Part shown: one piece after another, positions 34,397 through 38,380 of the stretch
Layout of the letters: every line of letters begins with the position of its first letter
How positions within the stretch are numbered: position 1 is the stretch's first letter
Notes under the pieces: model-generated
What the model was told of the DNA's origin: nothing
What the model saw: the letters and a program-made list of their open reading frames with translations, nothing else
Database searches by the model: none
From: Betaproteobacteria bacterium
Lineage (GTDB): Bacteria; Pseudomonadota; Gammaproteobacteria; Burkholderiales; SG8-39
Direction of reading: 5' to 3'
Assembly (NCBI GenBank): GCA_947467435.1
Contig: CANIIA010000018.1
Span: 1-38,380 of the forward strand
DNA length: 38,380 nucleotides
Translations under genes and position numbers: made by a program

Positions 34397-36409
34397 TTAA
34401 GCTAAGACGAATAATGCAACACCTTCTTGCACGACTGCACCTACTGAAAAATATAAGGCTTCAACAGTACCCTCGTGTGGCGCGGTGATGGTGTGCTCCA
34501 TTTTCATGGCTTCAAGCACCATCAGTGGCGTACCAGCACTAACGCGCTCACCTACGGCGACATGTACAGCGATAATTTTGCCAGGCATCGGTGCGGTGCA
34601 TGCGCCCAGGCTCGAGGTAGAAGACCCATCCAACGATGGTAACTTTAGACGCACACGCCATTGCTGTGCATCGATAAACACATGCCAATCGTATGCCGGC
34701 AGAGCATCCGTACGGTCATGAACGGCAATCACATGACCGCGCACGGTTTGATCACCATACTGCACTTGATAAGCCTGTCGTTCTTCAGCAGTGCCATTGA
34801 GTGCAAGTTCGTTGTTATCTAAATGTAGCGTTACATGTCCGGTGGTGTCGGTGATGACACGTATATGCGTCTCAAGTTCTGCACAAACGAACGAGAGATC
34901 TTGTTGCGCAGCCGCGTTTAATCGCCAGCCATGCACACTCGCCCACGGCGAATAGGGGTCGGTGCTGCGCTGCGCGTGTTGCTGTCGTCGATGTGATTCG
35001 GTGTGTAAAAAAGCCCATGTACATAACGCAACCACAGCGGTTGGTAACGCAGTCACTATTGGTTGCAGTGTGGCTGATTCACGCGCAATCAAGCCGGTAT
35101 CGAGCGCTGCATTTTTAAAAGCAGGGCACTGGATTAAACGTGCAAGAAAATCAAGGTTATTGATCAATCCAGCAACGCGTGTTTGACCTATGGCCTGTTG
35201 TAGACGATCAATCGCTGCAGCACGATCCACGGCATGCACAATTAGTTTTGCCATCATCGGATCGTAATGTGCGCTCATCACATCACCTTCATCGATGCCA
35301 CGGTCGATACGAATGCCTTCGCCGCTGGGTAAGTCAAGCTGTGCGATACGTCCTGTTTGCGGCAAGAAATCACGCGCAGGATCTTCGGCGTAGATGCGGA
35401 CTTCGATGGCGTGACCATGTTGGTGAATCTCGTGTTGTAGACAAGGTAGCGCCTCACCTGCGGCAACACGTAATTGCCATTCCACCAAATCGAGCCCGGT
35501 AATCATTTCGGTCACTGGATGCTCAACCTGCAAGCGCGTATTCATTTCCATAAAATAAAACGCACCGTCTTGCGTAGAAATAAATTCGATCGTGCCTGCA
35601 CCCACATAATCGATGGCTTTTGCAGCGCGCGTGGCGGCGTCATACATGGCTTGGCGTTGTGTGGGACTGAGCCCGGGGGCTGGGGCTTCTTCGATGACCT
35701 TTTGATGGCGTCGCTGAATCGAGCAATCGCGCTCAAACAAAGACACCACGTGCCCTTGCGAGTCGGCAAAAATCTGTACTTCAATGTGTCGTGGGTGTTG
35801 TAAATAGCGTTCGAGCAAGACGCTGTCATGACCAAATGCAGACAGGGCTTCATGGCGACAACGCGCGAGGGCGGCAATAAAATCCTCGGCACGTGTGACG
35901 ACACGCATGCCTTTTCCACCTCCACCTGCACACGCTTTAATGATCAGTGGATAGCCTACGCGCTGGGCTTCGCTGAACAAGGCTTGCGTGGTTTGCGCTT
36001 GCCCGTGATAACCGGGCACCACCGGCACGCCGGCTTGCTCCATGCGTGCTTTCGCGGCGGCTTTGTCACCCATCGCGGCAATGGCGCGGGGCGCCGGTCC
36101 AACAAAGACCAAGCCCGCATCAACACAGGCTTGTGCAAAAGCGGCCTGCTCGGACAAAAAACCATAGCCCGGATGAATCGCTTGTACACCACTAATTTTT
36201 GCGGCGTTGATGATGCGTGCGCTATTTAGATAACTGTCACGTGCGGTTGCTGGACCAATCGGGACGGCCTCATCGGCCAAGCGCACGTGACGCGCTTGCC
36301 GGTCCGCATCAGAAAAGACGGCGACCGTATGGATACCTAAACGCTGCGCAGTATCAATAATGCGACAAGCGATCTCACCGCGATTGGCGATGAGTAGTTT
36401 GCTAAACAC
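34397..36409 (-). CDS. liuD: Methylcrotonyl-CoA carboxylase biotin-containing alpha subunit
   Basis: Carboxylates its own biotin with bicarbonate and ATP and passes CO2 to LiuB for 3-methylcrotonyl-CoA in leucine degradation. I chose the GTG at 36409 (reads FSKLLIANRGEIACRI), which gives 670 residues, the normal length. The longer upstream frame runs inside liuC. The start overlaps the liuC end by 8 nt. Domains are: biotin carboxylase 1 to about 445 (LLIANRGEIACRI, ATP-grasp ACAGGGGKGMRVV, EMNTRLQVEHPVTE); BT linker region about 450-600; and the biotinyl domain at the C terminus with EAMKMEHTI, biotinylated Lys near 636. Pairing with LiuB and LiuC favours methylcrotonyl over acetyl or propionyl CoA. 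Confidence 0.92.
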   Translation of the reverse strand: MFSKLLIANRGEIACRIIDTAQRLGIHTVAVFSDADRQARHVRLADEAVPIGPATARDSYLNSARIINAAKISGVQAIHPGYGFLSEQAAFAQACVDAGLVFVGPAPRAIAAMGDKAAAKARMEQAGVPVVPGYHGQAQTTQALFSEAQRVGYPLIIKACAGGGGKGMRVVTRAEDFIAALARCRHEALSAFGHDSVLLERYLQHPRHIEVQIFADSQGHVVSLFERDCSIQRRHQKVIEEAPAPGLSPTQRQAMYDAATRAAKAIDYVGAGTIEFISTQDGAFYFMEMNTRLQVEHPVTEMITGLDLVEWQLRVAAGEALPCLQHEIHQHGHAIEVRIYAEDPARDFLPQTGRIAQLDLPSGEGIRIDRGIDEGDVMSAHYDPMMAKLIVHAVDRAAAIDRLQQAIGQTRVAGLINNLDFLARLIQCPAFKNAALDTGLIARESATLQPIVTALPTAVVALCTWAFLHTESHRRQQHAQRSTDPYSPWASVHGWRLNAAAQQDLSFVCAELETHIRVITDTTGHVTLHLDNNELALNGTAEERQAYQVQYGDQTVRGHVIAVHDRTDALPAYDWHVFIDAQQWRVRLKLPSLDGSSTSSLGACTAPMPGKIIAVHVAVGERVSAGTPLMVLEAMKMEHTITAPHEGTVEALYFSVGAVVQEGVALFVLA

Positions 36410-37322
36410 GTGTACGTTTTTGCTTGCTGCGTGCGTGACGTTTGCTCGGCGATGGCTTAGATTTTTTTGCTGGCGGTCGTTTGGCGGTTGCTTTTTTAGA
36501 CGCCACTTTTTTGGTTGCCGCTGGCTTAGCTTTCGCGGTGCGCATCCAAGCCGGTTCACGCTTTTCTAAAAAGGCCGACACACCTTCGCGGCCTTCGCGT
36601 GAGGCACGAATACTGGCAATCCGTTGTGAGGTGTCGCGCACTAAAGCTTCATCGATACGGCGATCTGCGACATCACGTATCAGCGTTTTGATTTGTCGCA
36701 GCGCTTCTTTACCACCGGCGATTACGTGGCCGAGCATGGCGTTGATTTCGTGATCGAGTTCTTCGGGCTGACACAATTCGGTGAGTAATCCCAGCCGATA
36801 CGCTTCGGCAGCATCAAAGCGCTCGCCAGTTAAAAAGTAACGATGCGCAGCGCGCTCACCCATCGCGCGAATCACATAAGGGCTCACGGTGGCCGGTGAC
36901 AAGCCGAGTTTGGATTCGGTCAATGCAAACACCGCATCGGGTGTGCCCACAGCAATATCACACGCAGCAACCAACCCCGTGCCACCGGCAAACGCGGGGC
37001 CGTGAACGCGTGCAATGGTCGGTTTACGCATGTGGTACAGCGTGTACATCATGCGTCCCAATCCCATGGCGTCATTAAAATTTTGTTTCTCTGAAAAACC
37101 CGCCATGCGCTTCATCCAGTTCAAATCGGCACCGGCACAAAATGCGCTGCCGTTGCCCATCAAAATCATGGCGCGGATGGTGTCATCTTCGTCGATCTCA
37201 CGAAATGCTTGAGTCAGATTTGCGATGAGTTTGTCATCAAACGCATTACGAACATCTGGGCGATTGAGCGCAACAATCGCGCATTGATTACGTACGCTGA
37301 CTTGAAGATTAGATTCGGCCAT
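36402..37322 (-). CDS. liuC: 3-methylglutaconyl-CoA hydratase (enoyl-CoA hydratase family) with basic C-terminal tail
   Basis: Hydrates 3-methylglutaconyl-CoA to HMG-CoA in leucine breakdown, by family and by its place between liuB and liuD. The 306-residue protein has the crotonase core at 1-260. SAFCAGADLNWM (near 60-71) carries the oxyanion-hole region, and GPAFAGGTGLVAACDIAVG (near 107-125) is followed by LTESKLGLSPATVSPYVIRA (near 132-151). As is usual for LiuC-type proteins, the first crotonase Glu is not conserved but the second (TESKLG) is. ATG 37322 was chosen; an upstream start at 37337 adds five residues. Unusually, residues about 261-306 form a tail with 19 Lys/Arg in 46 positions, many Ala and Pro, and no acidic residue. 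Confidence 0.9.
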   Translation of the reverse strand: MAESNLQVSVRNQCAIVALNRPDVRNAFDDKLIANLTQAFREIDEDDTIRAMILMGNGSAFCAGADLNWMKRMAGFSEKQNFNDAMGLGRMMYTLYHMRKPTIARVHGPAFAGGTGLVAACDIAVGTPDAVFALTESKLGLSPATVSPYVIRAMGERAAHRYFLTGERFDAAEAYRLGLLTELCQPEELDHEINAMLGHVIAGGKEALRQIKTLIRDVADRRIDEALVRDTSQRIASIRASREGREGVSAFLEKREPAWMRTAKAKPAATKKVASKKATAKRPPAKKSKPSPSKRHARSKQKRTRV

Positions 37323-37367
37323 AAGAGATTTTCTCAAAAAGGTGGGAGGCGTGATAAAGCAAAAGCA

Positions 37368-38380
37368 CTACATACGAAACAGTCCAAATTTAGTTTCTTG
37401 CATCGGGGCGTTGAGAGCCGCTGAAATGCTTAAGCCCAACACTTGGCGTGTTTGTGCAGGATCGATGATGCCATCGTCCCATAAACGCGCAGACGCGTAA
37501 TAGGGATTGCCCTGCTGCTCATATTGATCGAGTAGCGGTTGTTTGAATGCAGCTTCTTCCTGCGCTGACCAATCGCCGCCCCCTGCGGTGATACGATCGC
37601 GTCGAACAGTGGCCAAAACGCTCGCGGCTTGTTCACCGCCCATCACAGAGATGCGTGCGTTGGGCCACATCCACAGAAACCGCGGGTCAAATGCACGGCC
37701 GCACATACCGTAATTCCCTGCGCCAAATGAACCACCAATAATGACCGTAAATTTAGGCACGCGCGCGGTTGCCACTGCGGTCACCATTTTGGCGCCATCG
37801 CGAGCGATGCCGCCCGCTTCATATTTTTTACCGACCATATACCCGGTGATGTTTTGCAGAAACAGCAGTGGAATATTGCGTTGACAGCATAGCTCGATGA
37901 AGTGCGCGCACTTCAATGAGGATTCAGAAAATAAGATACCGTTGTTCGCAATCACCCCAATTGGATAACCATGCAGATGGGCAAAGCCAGTGACCAGTGT
38001 GGTGCCATAGTTTTGCTTGAATTCGTCTAATACCGAGCCATCCACAATGCGGGCAATGACTTCGCGTACATCATAGGGTTTGCGTGGATCACTCGGAATG
38101 ACCCCGTACAATTCTTCGGCGCAATAGAGCGGTTCGCGTGGTTCACGTATCGCCAGCGTAATATTTTTTTGTCGATTTAAATTGCTAACGATTTGTCGCG
38201 TGAGCGCCAAGGCATGCGTATCGTTTTGCGCGAGATGATCTGCAACGCCAGAAATACGCGTATGTACCTCAGCACCACCAAGTTCTTCTGGGCTGACCAC
38301 TTCGCCGGTGGCCGCTTTGACGAGTGGTGGGCCACCTAAAAAGATCGTGCCCTGATCTTTCACAATAATCGATACATCCG
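37368..38380 (-). CDS. liuB: Methylcrotonyl-CoA carboxylase carboxyltransferase subunit, C-terminal part (5' end outside window)
   Basis: The beta subunit that transfers CO2 from biotin on LiuD to 3-methylcrotonyl-CoA. The frame is open to the window edge, reading [20 protein letters not shown], so roughly the N-terminal third of the usual 535 or so residues is missing and the GTG at 38363 is not the true start. Visible family strings include [60 protein letters not shown] and the C-terminal [20 protein letters not shown]. The order liuB-liuC-liuD matches the leucine/isovalerate (liu) operons of proteobacteria. liuA (isovaleryl-CoA dehydrogenase) would be expected just outside the window. Confidence 0.94.
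   Translation of the reverse strand, partial: DVSIIVKDQGTIFLGGPPLVKAATGEVVSPEELGGAEVHTRISGVADHLAQNDTHALALTRQIVSNLNRQKNITLAIREPREPLYCAEELYGVIPSDPRKPYDVREVIARIVDGSVLDEFKQNYGTTLVTGFAHLHGYPIGVIANNGILFSESSLKCAHFIELCCQRNIPLLFLQNITGYMVGKKYEAGGIARDGAKMVTAVATARVPKFTVIIGGSFGAGNYGMCGRAFDPRFLWMWPNARISVMGGEQAASVLATVRRDRITAGGGDWSAQEEAAFKQPLLDQYEQQGNPYYASARLWDDGIIDPAQTRQVLGLSISAALNAPMQETKFGLFRM

Noticed and set aside
36402..37322. Loss of a catalytic Glu in the enoyl-CoA hydratase as a sign of inactivity
   Set aside because: LiuC-type hydratases commonly have Gly/Leu at the first crotonase Glu while keeping the second Glu, so this is normal for the subfamily.
1..38380. CRISPR arrays, transposons, integrases, tRNA or rRNA genes
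   Set aside because: No regularly spaced repeats, transposase or integrase motifs, or recognisable tRNA/rRNA sequences were found on reading both strands.

Overview
The window looks like a chromosomal segment of a betaproteobacterium, most likely Burkholderiales. The reasons are the pilQ-aroK-aroB-gltB-gltD order, a Bug-type (TctC) solute-binding protein, a Liv-type ABC transporter and a leucine-catabolism liuB-liuC-liuD cluster. GC content, judged by eye, is in the mid-50s in coding regions, with visibly AT-richer pockets around 12.94-13.82 kb, 15.28-15.37 kb and 18.4-18.67 kb. No rRNA, tRNA, CRISPR array, transposase or integrase was recognised.

Layout. (1) 1-12.9 kb, all on + : core genes. 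They are the 3' part of the type IV pilus secretin pilQ, shikimate pathway genes aroK and aroB, glutamate synthase gltB and gltD, and the UDP-GlcNAc pair glmU and glmS. (2) 12.9-16.8 kb, mixed and partly foreign-looking: a 203-residue AAA+ protein resembling the phage T4 clamp-loader ATPase gp44 but lacking a collar domain (-); a bifunctional GDP-mannose enzyme manC (+); a 72-codon small protein of phage-like pattern (+); and a compact, divergent flagellin (-). The non-coding DNA here is rich in inverted repeats and shared motifs. (3) 16.8-21.8 kb (+): a PYROXD2/phytoene-desaturase-like FAD oxidoreductase, an LTA-synthase-family membrane phosphotransferase and a Bcr/CflA efflux pump. (4) 21.8-33.3 kb: a catabolic-looking block with a D-2-hydroxyacid dehydrogenase, a Bug binding protein, an ACMSD-like amidohydrolase and an HtrA-like protein that has lost its whole catalytic triad. 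These are followed on the - strand by a complete branched-chain/aromatic acid type ABC transporter (livKHMGF), a tandem-RidA deaminase-like protein and an RsuA/RluB-family pseudouridine synthase. A periplasmic UlaG-like metallo-hydrolase is divergent from livK. (5) 33.2-38.4 kb (-): liuB (5' end off the window), liuC with a long basic tail, and liuD, then a DUF1289 protein and an MBL-fold hydrolase.

How the genes work together. AroB and AroK supply chorismate precursors, and GltBD makes glutamate. GlmS and GlmU make UDP-GlcNAc for envelope polymers, and ManC makes GDP-mannose for surface glycans, next to a flagellin. LiuB and LiuD form methylcrotonyl-CoA carboxylase, and LiuC hydrates its product in leucine breakdown. 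The Liv and Bug binding proteins, amidohydrolase and RidA-like protein suggest uptake and degradation of an organic acid, with the substrate not determinable from sequence.

The points most worth following up are the collar-less phage-type clamp-loader ATPase, the triad-less HtrA-like pseudoprotease, the palindromic architecture shared between the flagellin and oxidoreductase promoters (with a 14-bp word shared with the manC leader), and the histone-H1-like tail on LiuC.
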